Positions 10,712 through 22,700 of a stretch of 64,000 nt of DNA are shown piece by piece. The DNA comes from Calamus simplicifolius (Eukaryota; Streptophyta; Magnoliopsida; Arecales; Arecaceae): contig UESW01001670.1 in NCBI GenBank assembly GCA_900491605.1, forward strand, positions 79,280 to 143,279. The letters run 5' to 3'. Each line of letters starts with the position of its first letter. Within the stretch, counting starts at the first letter, position 1. A model generated the notes under the pieces. It saw only the letters and a list, made by a program, of their open reading frames with translations. It was not told the origin of the DNA and ran no database searches. Made by a program: the position numbers and the translations under genes.

Positions 10712-12230
10712 ATTTTTTTTTTAGTATCAGATAAACATACACTGAATCGGTTTAACTATGATATATGCTTTTATAATATTTTTTAAAAATAAATAGGGTT
10801 TCAATCCTGCTGACCACCATTCAACCTCTCAAAGCCTTCTTAAAATTTACGGTACAAGTTGACCTACAAGCCTGGTGATGAAAAATATAACTGCTTTTGA
10901 GTGGCATATAAAGATGAATTTTATTGCAACTTAATAACCCGTCCTTAAGGAATAAGGTCTAATCTTATTGACCAATTATATAACACTTTGCAACTTTTCA
11001 AACTCATATGTTGATCCAATTAATTTATGGACCAAAACCATGTGACCCTAAAATAATTAACTTATGGACCAAAATTACATAACCCCAAAGACTCAAGTGA
11101 AAGTTAATTGATAGCAAGTAAACTTAACTTTGTAAGACCCTAAGCCTATTTACTGGTCCAATAATTAACTTATAGGTTGTAACACCCCAAACCCACTTCC
11201 TGGTCTAATTAACTCACTAATGGACCAAAATCACGTGGCCCAAAAACTCGAGCAAAAGTTAACATGTAATAAGTGGACTTAAATTATAAGCACATAACAC
11301 CTCTTTCCCATCCAATGTGAGTTAAATTTGGGGTATCACAATCTTTTCTATTTATAATGCGACGTTCTTGTTGCACACCACAAGCGAACCAGAATCTACC
11401 CTCGATTCAAGTCGTTGGTGCTGCAAGGGTAGTTTTACGCCGTGGCGAAACTCCATCATCATCCCATGAGTAGCCCTTTCCTCATGCCTACTAACTTTCG
11501 CATACTCAGATCAGCTTTGATACCATTTATAATGCCTCAAGCCCATATTGGTCCACTTAACTCATTAGTAGGCCAAAATCACATGGCACAAAAACTTGAG
11601 TGAAAGTTAGTGGATAGCAAGTAACTTGAGTTATAAGCACATAACACATTTCATTCACATCCAATATGGGGTATCAAACAATATGACCCAAAAAACAATT
11701 AGCCTATAGTCCTAAAAACTCAACTGAAAGTTAATTATGGTTATATGTTATGGTGGAACTCTATCACTGTCTTATAGATAACTCTTTTTCTGCTCACCAA
11801 TTTTTGCATACTTGGATCGACTCTAATATGATTTGTAGTGCCCCAAGTCCATCTACTAGTTCAATTAATATTTGGGCCGAAACCAAATAACCCTAAAAAC
11901 TCAAGTGGAAGTTAATTGATAGAAGGTAAACTCGAGTTACAAGCACTTAAACTTTTTCTTTACCATTCAATAGGGGACTATTTTTGAAATATTACATACT
12001 TCGTCCATCATGCAAATTCTCTTTAAATCCCAATCCTTTCTATCTCTCAAAATCTGTGTGCACTAATAAGAACTATGCCGATATTTATCTTGGTTATATG
12101 TGCAATGTGAAGGTAATTGTAAGCAGAAGAATGATACTGCAACAAGGACCGTGCATTAGATAAATTTTATAGGATGGGTTGGAGAGTTTTAATCAAAGTA
12201 TGATCAATAAAAGGACCGCTTGATAATTTC
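10712..12230. repeat. Degenerate LTR-like repeat family (GATACCATTT...CCCCAAGCCC)
   Basis: Diverged units recur, each holding some of the following: AACACCCCAAACCCA, GTCTAATTAACTCACTAATG, AAAACTCGAGCAAAAGTTAA, GGGTATCACAATCTTTTC, TATAATGCGACGTTCTTG and CTTTGATACCATTTATAATG. Units or partial units start near 10960, 11150, 11170, 11525, 11690 and 11835. The CTCTGATACCA core is the reverse complement of the plant retrotransposon primer site TGGTATCAGAG. The units may therefore descend from 5' regions of minus-strand LTR elements. The same family is seen at 42940-43689, 53743-54457 and inside the solo LTR. Confidence 0.55.
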
Positions 12231-14050
12231 TCCTAAATTTTATACATGGCCATAGGAAACGGAATTGCCATCTTCTATGTTTGTCTTGTAGGTTTCTGGT
12301 ATTAAAATCAATGATCTGCTCTTAAACAAAGAAATCCTAATATGTCCATAACAATAACATCTTGGAGACAATGAAAGAAAATCATTCAAAACAAGAAACT
12401 ATGATTCTAGCTCTCTCCTTGGGAAGATATATCACCTTAGTCAAAGCCTTCATCACAACTATCCTAGCCTGACAATAAATAATAATGTATTTTACTTAAT
12501 ACAAATGTTTTATGGAATTATAAAATAGAGTTTAAGCACTGTAAAATGCGAGGGTTCTCAAGTAAGCAAGGTTTTTCAATAGGAGTCTTCCAAGGAAATG
12601 TGAATCCGAGTGACGAATGGTGGATCCTTTTATTGAAATCCATGGTGCCAGAAATGACACATCATTATATTACTATAGTGCAGTCAATCTAGCTCCATTG
12701 GCACATTGACTTACAAACACCAATGGCTTTCTTGACCATATTAAGAATGCAACCATATTTGATTTAGGATATGAAGAATTGAAGATATAAATTTTAACAT
12801 TGATACTCCAACCCATATTGAATAAGTATAACTAAATGATTGGAGCCTCATACATTAGGCCATCTTTTTATATTGGTCAATTGAATCTCAAAAATAAAGC
12901 TACATATAATTTTACATCCTCACCCAATGTATGAGAATCCTCTCCGGTTTGGATGTAATCTCATCTGTTATAACATCTTAAAAGTTCACTCCCGACAATG
13001 AAAAGGCTTGTGCCGTTGTGAGATGAATTTTCTTTTGAGGAACAAATTTTGTCTTTCATCCTTGAAATACTATTTAAATAGGAGACTAGGAATCCAAATA
13101 AAATTCATGCTTGAATTTTGAAATTCATTTTGATATTGACTTTGAAACTCCCCCTATAGACTATATGATATATGAATGTCATTAGCTTGCCGGGGTCAAG
13201 AAACATGACAAGAAGATGGCATGATTCCTGAAGAGTTGGGCTATTTGTGAGTGCTACATTGCCTATTGATGCAAGTAATTAATATAAAGATACAATATAA
13301 TATTTTTCATTAGGAATGGCCAACAAGAAGATCAAAGACCCTAAATATCACCCGAAATAAGATATAATGCCTTTTTCTATTATTTGTAGAGAAATAAAAG
13401 TAAGAGATTCTTAATTACTTTTTTGATAATTTTAAATATATATTTTTATCACTATTATTAATATCATCTCATGTATCAACCCTTGGGTCTCTACTACTGC
13501 TATTATTATCATTTTCATAAGCCATTCTTAATTATCACTTTCATCGTGTTGTTATCATCATCATATCTACTACCATCTCCGCCACTACTATTGCTGTCTC
13601 AACTATCATTTTCATATTTATATTTTAAAAATAACTAACTATTTCACATATATTGATATTTAAAAAAAAAGAAAACAAAATTTTATTTTTTCTATCTCTA
13701 AAACTAAAAATTGAAATGATTCCTAGTGACAACTACATATCTATTTTTTATAAATTATTTTTCTATAATCAACCTTCGGATGAATTCAATTAGTTTAGTA
13801 AATTGGGGGCCAATAAATTATAGAACTTGCAGGGAATGTGGTCAAGTACAAAGAGGAGACTATTGCAGACAATGCATGAACCTTGTAGAAAGGGTTCGCT
13901 AAACTATGTTTACTTCGGCCTATATAAAAATAGAATCAGAATGGGTGATAACTTTATGAGACTTGGTAATCAGGGATCGATAAATCTCCAAATATCCGCG
14001 TAGGCGTCCGACTTTGGTTACTGTAGTCTCTGGAAATCTTTTGCAGAACT
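12231..14050. other. AT-rich DNA with no recognised gene
   Basis: No domain, splice-framed exon or terminal repeat was recognised. A degenerate ATCATTATC-rich trinucleotide-like stretch lies at about 13450-13620. The last 130 bases before 14051 form the left flank of the inverted-LTR element. Confidence 0.5.
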
Positions 14051-14055
14051 CGTAT

Positions 14056-15024
14056 TGTTGCTGCTGAAATTCGTCCTCCAAATCGGGCGTGAAGGGGCTT
14101 CGAGACGGGCTTCCTCCTGGACGGACCTGCAAGACAGTCCTCACGCGAGAAGGCATTGGGGGTGGCCCTCTGTGGAAGACCCTCCGATGCTCAAGTCAGT
14201 GGGGACCAACAGTCGACAGAAATGAGGAGAAGGCTCTCGCCGGAGAGTTTCCTCCAAGGGCTCCGAGCGGAGCAGCAATGGCGGAAGCAAAGGCGGAGAG
14301 AGGGAGCGAGAGAGAGAGAGTGAGCCAGTGAGCAAGGGGAGGCCGCGTACCTCAGGGGGTCTGAAGCTGTGGTATTTATAGAGGATCACCTGGTTGTTAG
14401 GGGGCGTCGTGGGTCCAAAGGCTATTGAGATTCGAATCCAGTCTGTTATAAGATCGGTAGGATTCGTATCGGTTAGTTAGAGGATCGACGGCTGGGAGAG
14501 ATTGTTAATGTCTTGGGATTTGGTGGGAGCATAGGCCCCAAGGCCCTATGCCACTTTCAGATATGATTCCTGTTTTGAATCTTAAGGATTTAAGCTTTCC
14601 CACGCCAAATTCCGCAGAGGGGGTTGATATCGCTCAGACTGGGCCGAGCTATAGGGACAGCTTGGTGGGCGAGGCCAAGAAGCGAGATTGCTCAGTTAGG
14701 GCCGAGAAACAAGATAGGTCAGCTGGAGGAGCCGGAAGGCGATAGTCAATAGCTCGGCTGGGGCCAAGAAATAAGATAGGTCGGCTGGAGGAGCCGGAAG
14801 GCGATAGTCGATAGTTCGGCTAGGGCCGAGAAATAAGATAGGTCAGCTGGAGGAGCCGGAAGATAAGGTCCGCACTTCGAGAATCCTTAGCTCGATGAGG
14901 GGCTAGGGCACTCCGATCTACCGAGGCTGACTTGTCCCTGGCGAATGTCACACAGCGAGCAGAAATCGGGGCTAACCTTAGCCGCGTACACGATTATTGA
15001 TGCGTAACGATTTTACCCCTCAAC
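14056..15024 (-). repeat. Left arm: LTR in minus orientation
   Basis: Reverse complement of 15327-16296 with scattered substitutions and small indels. It contains the U3-like tandem AAGAAATAAGATAGGTCGGC / GGAGGAGCCGGAAGGCGATA repeated about three times at 14690-14870, and a GAGA-rich stretch at about 14293-14325. Confidence 0.85.
14373..14380 (-). promoter_or_regulatory. Candidate TATA box in left LTR arm
   Basis: TATAAATA on the minus strand at the U3/R position of the arm would direct transcription leftward, out of the element. It matches 15972-15979 in the other arm. Confidence 0.55.
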
Positions 15025-15326
15025 GGCGCTATTTCAGCTTTGCTTCCCCTCAAAGGAAACCGCTTCAAGGGAAGATAAGGCATCTCGCCCGAGGCATCCG
15101 GAACCGCCTCGATAAACGCCGTAAAAACTGGGATCCGCTACGTGGCGGTCCCCCAACCATCACCCCAAAGGAGCCTTACCTACGAAGGCATGGCGACCGT
15201 GCGGCATTAAATAGGGCATCATTGCGCGGACTGTCCAATCTGGATCCCCCCGTTCAAATCATGCCACCTGGACTTATACTTCCTATGCTCGAACCTACGC
15301 TTCGAACTAGGGAGTGGGGGGCATGT
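15025..15326 (+). other. Spacer of the inverted-LTR element with a polypurine-like end
   Basis: Non-repetitive between the arms. Its last bases, GGGAGTGGGGGGCATG (15310-15325), resemble a polypurine tract directly before an LTR start. This suggests that the spacer is the 3' end of an internal region followed by a normal 3' LTR on the right. The left junction has no such tract. Confidence 0.55.
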
Positions 15327-16296
15327 GTTGAGGGGTAAAATCGTTACGCATCAATAATCGTGTACGCGGCTAAGGTTAGCCCTGATTTCTGCTCGCTGTG
15401 CAATATTCGCCAGGGACAAGTCAGCCTTGGTAGATCGGAGCGCCCTAGCCCCTCACCGAGCTAAGGATTCTCGAGGTGCGGACCTCATCTTCCGGCTCCT
15501 CCAGCCGACCTATCTTATTTCTTGGCCCCAGCCGAACTATCGACTATCGCCTTCCAGCTCCTCCAGCTGACCTATCTTATTTCTCGGCCCCAGCCGAGCT
15601 ATCAACTATCGCCTTTCAGCTCCTCCAGCCGACCTATCTTATTTCTCGGCCCTAGCTGAGCTATCTCGCTTCTTGGCCTCGCCCACCAAGCTATCCCTAT
15701 AGCTCGGCCCAGTCCAAGCCATATCAACCCCCTCTATGGAATTCGGCGCGGGAAAGCTTAAATCCTTAAGATTCAAAATAAGAATCATATCTAAAAGTGG
15801 CCTAGGGCCCTGGGGCCTATGCTCCCACCAAATCCCAAGACATTAACAAGCTCTCCTAGCCGTCAATCCTCTAACTAACCAGATACGAATCCTACCGGTC
15901 TTATAACAGACTGGATTCGAATCTTAATAGCCTTCGGACCCACGACGCCCCCTAACAACCAGGTGATCCTCTATAAATACCACAGCTCCAGACCCCTTGA
16001 GGTATGCGGTCTCCCCTTGCGCACTGGCTCACTCACTCTCTCTCTCTCCCTCTCTCCGCCTTTGCTTCTGCCATTGCCGCTCCGCTCGGAGCCCTTGGAG
16101 GAAACTCTCCGGCGAGAGCCTTCTCCTCATTTTTGTCGACTGTTGGTCCCCACTGACTTGAGCATCGGAGGGTTTTCCGTAGAGGGTCACCCCCAATGCC
16201 TTCTCGCATGAGGACTATCTTGCAGGTCCACCCAGGAGGAAGCCCGTCTCGAAGCCCCTTCGCGCCCGATTCGAAGGACGGATTTCAGCAGCAACA
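15327..16296 (+). repeat. Right arm: LTR in plus orientation
   Basis: Runs from TGTTGAGGGGTAAAATCG (a TG start at 15324 or 15326 is possible) to CAGCAGCAACA, about 970 bp. It has a TATA box at 15972 and a CTCTCTCTCT pyrimidine stretch downstream of it. Length, the TG...CA ends and the preceding purine tract fit a gypsy-type LTR; the lineage is not determined. Confidence 0.8.
15972..15979 (+). promoter_or_regulatory. Candidate TATA box in right LTR arm
   Basis: TATAAATA on the plus strand within CCTCTATAAATACCACAGC would drive transcription rightward. With the left arm this makes a divergent, outward-facing promoter pair. Confidence 0.55.
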
Positions 16297-16301
16297 CGTA
16301 T

Positions 16302-16680
16302 TATATGTATTTTTGCAGTAATTTTGATGTTTAGTCATTCAGAGCCAATGTGAAATTATCTTGCCATTTCTTCTTCCTTTCTTCCCTGCCTCTCCCTTGA
16401 TCTCATGAAAACCACCAGTCTCCACTCTACCTATGTCTCATGCAAACCATGACCCTCTCAAAGACTCGGCCAAGGAGGACTGCCTCCTCTAAGTCTCTGG
16501 CCTCCCAGAATTCCATAAATTTCTTCTTTAAATGTTCGTTGAAATGTCTTGGTGAAGATAGACGTTCTAATCAGTGGGAACTTCCAAACATGAGGTTTCT
16601 CAGAGTTTGAAGGTTTCCCCGGGTGGGCAAATGGAGACTTGTTGATTTTTAGGTCCTGCAGCATATGTTTGCTTCGAGAT
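16302..16680. other. Unassigned flank between inverted-LTR element and copia-1
   Basis: No recognised coding or terminal feature. The 5' boundary of copia-1 lies at about 16670-16700 and is not marked by an LTR, so the element is truncated or rearranged here. Confidence 0.4.
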
Positions 16681-16687
16681 GCATCGT

Positions 16688-17322
16688 GCATGGGCATATG
16701 GTACACTTTGAAGATAATGTTTGCAAGTTATATGATAGAGGAATGAAAAAGCAACTTATAGCAAATATCAAGATGAAGAAAAATAAAAGTTTTTCTCTTA
16801 TTTTGCACTATTCAAAGGATGCTGCATGGAAGATGGATGTGAATGATGAGTCATAGTTATGGCACAAAAGGTTTAGGCACTTGAACTTTCAAAGCTTGAA
16901 AATTCTACATCAAAAGAATATGATGTATGGTCTACCAGCAATACATAACAAGGAAGAATCCTGTGAAGGATGTGCACTTGGAAAATAACATAGTGAGGCA
17001 TTTCCAAAAAAGCATGTATGGAGAGCCAAAGCATCATTGGAGCTTATTCATACTGACATATGTGGACCTATGAAAACTCCTTCTCATGCAGATAATATTT
17101 GTTTCATTATTTTTATTGATGACTATTCAAGGATGACATGGGTATTTTTTATGAGACATAAATCAGAGGCATTTTTTATCTTCAAGAAGTTCAAAAATTT
17201 TGTAGAAAGACAAAGTGGGCATTATATCAAGGTGCTAAGAAGTGATAGAGGTGATAAATACAATTCAAATAAATTTAAGAAGTTTTATGAAGATGATGGT
17301 GTACAAAGACAATTGACTGTTG
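16688..17322 (+). pseudogene. Copia-1 GAG-pre-integrase and integrase N-part
   Basis: The start carries protease-to-integrase spacer (VHFEDNVCKLYDRGMKKQLI). The GAG-pre-integrase part reads LWHKRFRHLNFQSLKI after a stop, then CEGCALGK with the second half of the zinc site. The integrase core follows: LELIHTDICGP (first catalytic Asp), FIDDYSRMTWVFF and IKVLRSDRGDKY (second Asp). It is cut at 17322 by CACTA-1 exactly within LTV|GYAPEQNG and resumes at 29638. At least two in-frame stops (after DES and after CALGK) show decay. Confidence 0.88.
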
Positions 17323-17350
17323 CACTACAAGAGAACAAAAATATAGCGAC
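17323..17350 (+). repeat. CACTA-1 left terminal inverted repeat (element 3' end)
   Basis: CACTACAAGAGAACAAAAAT then ATAGCGAC. It pairs imperfectly with 29610-29637 and starts right after TSD TTG. Confidence 0.92.
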
Positions 17351-18000
17351 ACACATGCATCGCTAATGCTTCGCAATGACGACGTCGCTCAGATGATAGT
17401 CGCAATCTAATTTATCGCAATTGCATCGCTTCACAGCGACTCTCTGCGACGCACCAATGCGTCGCAATATTGCGACACAACCTAAATGTGTCACTAATTT
17501 TAAAACTAATTTTTAATATTTAATAATATTATTAAATATTGCGACGCATTTAATTGCGTCGCAATATTGTGATGCATTTAGTTGTGTCGCAATATTTAAT
17601 AATAATATTTTAGATATAATAGCGATGCAATTTGCATCGCTAATTAATTTTTTTTAAAAATATTGCGACGCCAGGTCATTGCATCGTTATATTTAATAAT
17701 AATATTTTAGATATATTAGCGATGCAATTTGAGTCACTAATGCGTTGCTAATTAAATTTTTTAAAAAATATTATGATGCCAGGTCATTGCATCATAATAT
17801 TTAATAATAATATATTTTAGATATATTAGTGACACAATTTCAGTCGCTAATGCGTCGCTAATTAATTTTTTTAAAAAATATTGCAATGCTAGGTCATTGC
17901 ATTGCAGTATTTAATAATAATATTTTAAAAATATTAGCGATGTAATTTCAGTTGCTAATGCATCGCTAATTAATTTTTTTTTAAAAAAATAAAAAATTAA
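17344..18000. repeat. CACTA-1 3' subterminal repeats (GCGACGCA/TGCGTCGC family)
   Basis: Short GCGATGCA/TGCATCGC words occur in both orientations through the block. From about 17590 they are organised in about 110-bp units; the CCAGGTCATTGCAT word recurs near 17670, 17779 and 17889. Arrays like this at En/Spm ends are known TNPA binding platforms; binding here is inferred. Confidence 0.85.
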
Positions 18001-18161
18001 AAATTAAAACGGTTAATACAATTTCGTTACATTTAAATATTGATCGAAATATGATTCACTCATATTGATCCAAACAATAATCATTCAATTTTTAAAAATA
18101 ATTAATATATTAAAATTTTGAAGTTTTCATGTATAAAATATAAAAAGTAAAAAAAAATACA

Positions 18162-19614
18162 TCAAGAATCCGAGCGATCACGTGGAGGCTGTAGACCCTG
18201 CGATATGCGGCTAACCATATCCTGCAACTGATGCATCTGATCTTGCACGTCTACAAGCTCCTGCTGATGGCCTCGCATACGCTGCTCGAACTCGTGCTCG
18301 ACCTCCTGCCGAACCTCCTGATGAACGTCCTGCCGAACCTCCTCCGTAATAGATCTCCGAATGTCGTCTAAACGCTCGGCAGGAATATCACCAGAATATC
18401 GCGAGCTGGAGGCCTGATGGGGAAAATATGCAGAAGCTCTAGTGCCCAGACCATAGACCCTGCGGTCTCGTGGCTGGCACCAACAGCCTCCAAAAACACA
18501 CGTCGACTCTCCTCTGCTGAGAGTTCGACGGGCGTCTTCCCATCAGTGGAGTCGACCTGCGATGCCTGGAGCGAAGCTCCTCGACTCGTGTCTTTGAATT
18601 ATAAAATCAATAATAAATGAATCAATAAATTTCTCTAAATAAAATTTTAGAAATTAAACAGATAATACATAAAGCTAATTTCTTACCGCAACCTCCCGTG
18701 ATCGCGTATCGACCCAGGAACCGTCCCTCCTGGTGTGTGTCGCCCTGAATAGACGAAACTCACCAGGATCTCTGCCCTCCTGCTCAGACTAAAACAATAA
18801 AAAATTGATATTAATGTAAATATTTATAAATAACTAAATTAGTAATTAAATTATTTATGTTTTCTTACCATACGGCGTCTGTGCTCCTGAATCGAAATGG
18901 AGCCCAAAGTGTGGCGGAGATACCCGTGCCAGGACCGCCCTTCTCAGATCGGCGGTTCGTGCTGGCTGATGCGGACCTCCTGCGCCAGCCATCGGACTGC
19001 CAGGCCTGCTGCCACTTGTGCCAAATACCCTCTGGCACATGCGCAGGATGCTGACCCGATGACCTCCAACGATGAAGCATGTCGGAGTATCGGCGTCCCG
19101 TAAGAGCCTCCATGCTGCCCTAATGGCATCATGGCTGGCAGGGTCCCACGTAAACTTTTTCTGCATTAAAATAAACAGTTAGTTTCAGAATTTATTAAGA
19201 TTAAGAAATTTATATCAGTGATAAATTGTATTTAATAAGTTTACCTGAAACTCAAAAAAATAAAACTCCCTCGTGGCTGCAGATACGTGGTGCCAATCGT
19301 AGCCACTGGGATCTGCACGCCTCTGAAATATGGAGCTGATGTGGCTCGATACATGATGCTGCTCAATAAATCTGTTAAAAAATGCATGTTTATAAGTAAC
19401 TGACTTAAAAATATAAACATATATTTTTAATTAGTATATACTTACAGCCCATGAGCATCCAGTCGAAGTACGGTGCGGCCGATGGTGGAAGAACTCTCGG
19501 AGGTATGTGCCGATCGGCTGGATGGTAATACCAATGTAGGATCACTGCCGACTGCTGGAGAGTCGAAGGCTGTGTGATGTATGGAGAACGGAACTCTCCA
19601 TCTCCAAAGCTCAT
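18162..19614 (-). pseudogene. CACTA-1 TNPA-like protein gene (Transposase_24, Ptta/En/Spm type)
   Basis: Five exons can be traced with GT-AG borders on the minus strand: about 19446-19614, 19255-19371, 18869-19160, 18687-18788 and 18162-18591. The start MSFGDGEFRSPY is tentative. The third exon carries the family core KKFTWDPASHDAIRAAW, RRYSDMLHRWRSSGQHPAHV, PEGIWHKWQQAWQSDGW and RRSASASTNRRSEKGGPGTG. One base change in length after AAW (about 19110) shifts the frame, so the exon is broken. The last exon ends in a Gln/Glu/Arg-rich segment (EVRQDVHQEVRQEVEHEFEQ), a likely coiled coil. This family (plant transposase, Ptta/En/Spm) is thought to bind subterminal repeats and help the TNP2 transposase. 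It lies downstream of the transposase gene, as usual in En/Spm. Confidence 0.82.
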
Positions 19615-19783
19615 GTGATCTGATGCAGTAGGGCTACGTCTCAGCTCACTCCGTATGTCGGTAGATCTACCTCTGCGTCATACTGAAAATACTAAAGATT
19701 CATGCAATTAAATTACGATTAATGATTGACCATGTAAAAATTTAACACTTATAAAATAAAGTTAAATTTAGAAAAACCTCTGT

Positions 19784-22700
19784 TTAATCGGTGTCATTTG
19801 TTTCGTGAAATGTTGGTTCAACATCCGATGCCGTATCGGACTGCGATTCAGTTTCATTATCATCGGAAGGAAACCGAACATTTGCATCCGCAATTTCTTG
19901 GACATCACCATTTGGATCTCTAAGTGATGTTTCAGGAGCCCTTGTGTCGTCCTCAATTGCATGCATTTCCATCTCATCCTCTTGAAATGCAGGGCACTCG
20001 GCTGATTGACTTGATGAACTCTCCTCTAATACGATTGTTGAACGTGGGACGATTTTAGAAACAGCCCACCAATCTCGCTTGTCGTTGCGCAAACTTGGAT
20101 ATCCGCAGTAAAACACTTGCTGAGCTTGGGATGCAAGGATGAATGGTTCATATTTCTACAATCTTCGTCGATGGTTCACTTCAACCAAATTGTAGTCGTT
20201 ATGAACCCTTTTGCCCACAGGAATTGTCGGATCGAACCAATCACAACGAAACAATACGGTTCGTTTCATAGGCCAACCGGGATATTCAACTTCAACCACC
20301 TCTACTAACTTTCCGTAATAATCCTGCATATTTGCTCCAACACTTTCTCCTTTAACACACACGCCCCAGTTCTGCGTGCCTCTTGAAGCTGCTAATCGTT
20401 CAATCTGAAATTTGTACCCATTACAAAATAGCCAGTAGAGGTTGTTACGGTCTTCAATGGCCATTGCGATAGACATTTAATGAAAATATTGTCGGTTGTG
20501 GACCATGGACCGTTTACCTATAAATTAATAAGCTATTCACAACCAATTCGAAAAATAAAAGTCATTATTGAAATTGATTGAGTGATACTACTCACAAATT
20601 CATAAAACCAGTAAGCAAACTCCGTTTCTAACTTCTGCCCAATTGCAACTTGACTGATGTCGGGATTCATCTGTCGTTGTCTATCACAATACATCCTTAT
20701 GGGATGATAAGGATTAAAACTTATGTTAGCAATTAAATATTATGGTATATTGTAATTTAAATTAGAAGTTCCAATTAAGCATTGAAGTATACACTTACTC
20801 AATATATGGATCGACTTCTCTACAGTTCATTAGGATGTAATAATGTGCTGCATTATACTCCATATCGCTAAGATTTCTTGACTTCTGCCCGCCAAATGAA
20901 CGGCCGATACCTTTAAAAATTGATATTCTACCGTCATTAGGTTCTCCTTCGTCCACACATACGTCATCGTTACGACCAAGATTTTGGCTCCTCATGTGGA
21001 CGTGACCCTCAAAGTAATGCGAGGCAAAAGCTGAAACTTCTTCGACCAAGTGTGCATTGCATATAGAACCTTCAACCCTTGCCTTATTACGCACATTATT
21101 TTTTAACTTCTTAAGATACCTATATGTAAAGTTGAACAAAAAATTAACCAATTTTCTCGCAATGAAATAATATTTGAAATGTCAACATGTCTTAATGATG
21201 TATATATTTACCTCTCGAAAGGATACATCCAGCGATACTGCACGGACCAGCTATGCTCGCTTCGTATGGCAAGTGAACCGGTAAATGCTCCATTGAGTTA
21301 AAAAAACTGGGAGGAAATATTCGCTCCAGCTTGCATAAAATAATTGGAATTTCCTCCTCAAGCCTTGCCATGGATGCAGAAGTAATGACAGCGGCAGATA
21401 ACTCCTTGAAGAACAAGCTGAGCTCCGTCAATGCCTTCCAGACATGTTGCGGAAGCAACTCACGAAAAGCTATAGGCAATAACCGTTGCATGAAAACATG
21501 GCAGTCGTGACTCTTCATGCCAAACAACTTGAGCTTATGCATGTCCACACACCTACCGATATTTGAGGCATAACCATCTGGAAATTTTAACCCTCTAAGC
21601 CAGTTACATAAAACTTCTCGTGAATTTCTGTCAAGAGTGTAACAGGCTTTAGGATAGGTCCCGTCGGCACTCCTCCTCAAATCACCTCTTCTACAATACT
21701 GATTAAGTTCTTCTCTTGACTTTGCAGTGTCTTTGGTTTTTCCGGGATGTTTAGCACCGTGTTAAATATGTTATCAAAGAAATTTTTCTCGATATGCATA
21801 ACATCCAAGTTGTACCGGATGAGATTTGTGCTCCAATACGGCAAATCCCAAAATATACTCCGCTTCTTCCAGTTATGTTCTTTACATATACGGCCATTTA
21901 TTCTATCTGCATTGGGTTCCCAAGCATACCTCAACCCCAAATGCTCTATAGTATCAAATATATCCGTGCCAGACCTAACCGGTTCGGCGAATTTTGTGAC
22001 TGCTTTGTTCTTCCGAAAGGCAGTCAAGTTACGCCTGTAAGGATGATTTGGAGGCAAGAACTTCCTATGATTATCAAACCATGACTGCTTACCACTCTTC
22101 TGCAATGTAAATGCATCCGAATCATACATGCAATGAGGGCATGCCAGACGTCCAGCAGTGCTCCAACCAGACAACATTGCATATGCCGGGAAGTCACTTA
22201 TTGTCCACATCAAAGCAGCTCTCATGATGAAATTCTGTTTCATAGAAATGTCGTAGGCTAGGACTCCTATTTCCCACAACATTTTCAATTCGGCCACCAA
22301 CGGTTGCAGGAAGACATCAATCTTTTCCTTTGGATTTGATGGTCCTGGAACCAAAACTGTCAAAAACATTGCAGAATCTTTCATGCACTTCCATGGAGGA
22401 AGGTTATATACAGTCAGTATCATAGGCCAACATGAATACTGTTGGCCCGCTTGACCAAATGGTTGGAAGCCATCGGTACAAAGACCTAATCTCACATTCC
22501 TTATATCTTCAGCGAAATCAGGATGATTTTCATTGAAATGCTTCCAAGCTTTTGAATCTGATGGATGCCGCATTTCATCCTCTTTAGATTCATGTTCAGC
22601 ATGCCATCTCATATCAGCAGCTGTAGCCTCAGATCTGTATAATCTCTGCAGGCGTGGAGTAAGAGGAAAGTAATGCATCCTCTTGTAAGGCACACTTTTC

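Larger units (their letters stand above)
6011..12230. repeat. Duplicated segment, copy A (2.6 kb net, split by a LINE)
   Basis: Colinear with 41771-54457. Matches run from GGCCATTTACTGCT at the left, through the small gene, the AACATACACTG stretch (10735) and CTTTGATACCATTT (about 11514), to AAAAGGACCGCTT (about 12220). Removing the LINE here and copia-2 in the other copy leaves about 2.6 kb in each. The edges show no terminal repeat or target duplication that I can recognise. Confidence 0.85.
14056..16296. mobile_element. Palindromic LTR element: two LTRs in inverted orientation, one target duplication
   Basis: The left end reads TGTTGCTGCTGAAAT and the right end ATTTCAGCAGCAACA. Both are flanked by the same five bases, CGTAT (14051-14055 and 16297-16301). 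The arms (14056-15024 and 15327-16296) are about 970-bp inverted copies, including a TATA box in each. The inner ends mirror each other (CCCCTCAAC and GTTGAGGGG) around a 302-bp spacer. In the plus-strand arm the LTR reads from TGTTGAGGGG to CAGCAACA. Both outer ends are therefore the same LTR terminus (U5-type), unlike a normal LTR element. The shared target duplication implies insertion as one unit. No gag or pol is present. Confidence 0.85.

Noticed and set aside
14089..15338. Frames in the inverted-LTR element as genes
   Set aside because: They fall in LTR arms and spacer, are mirrored between arms, and lack recognisable domains.
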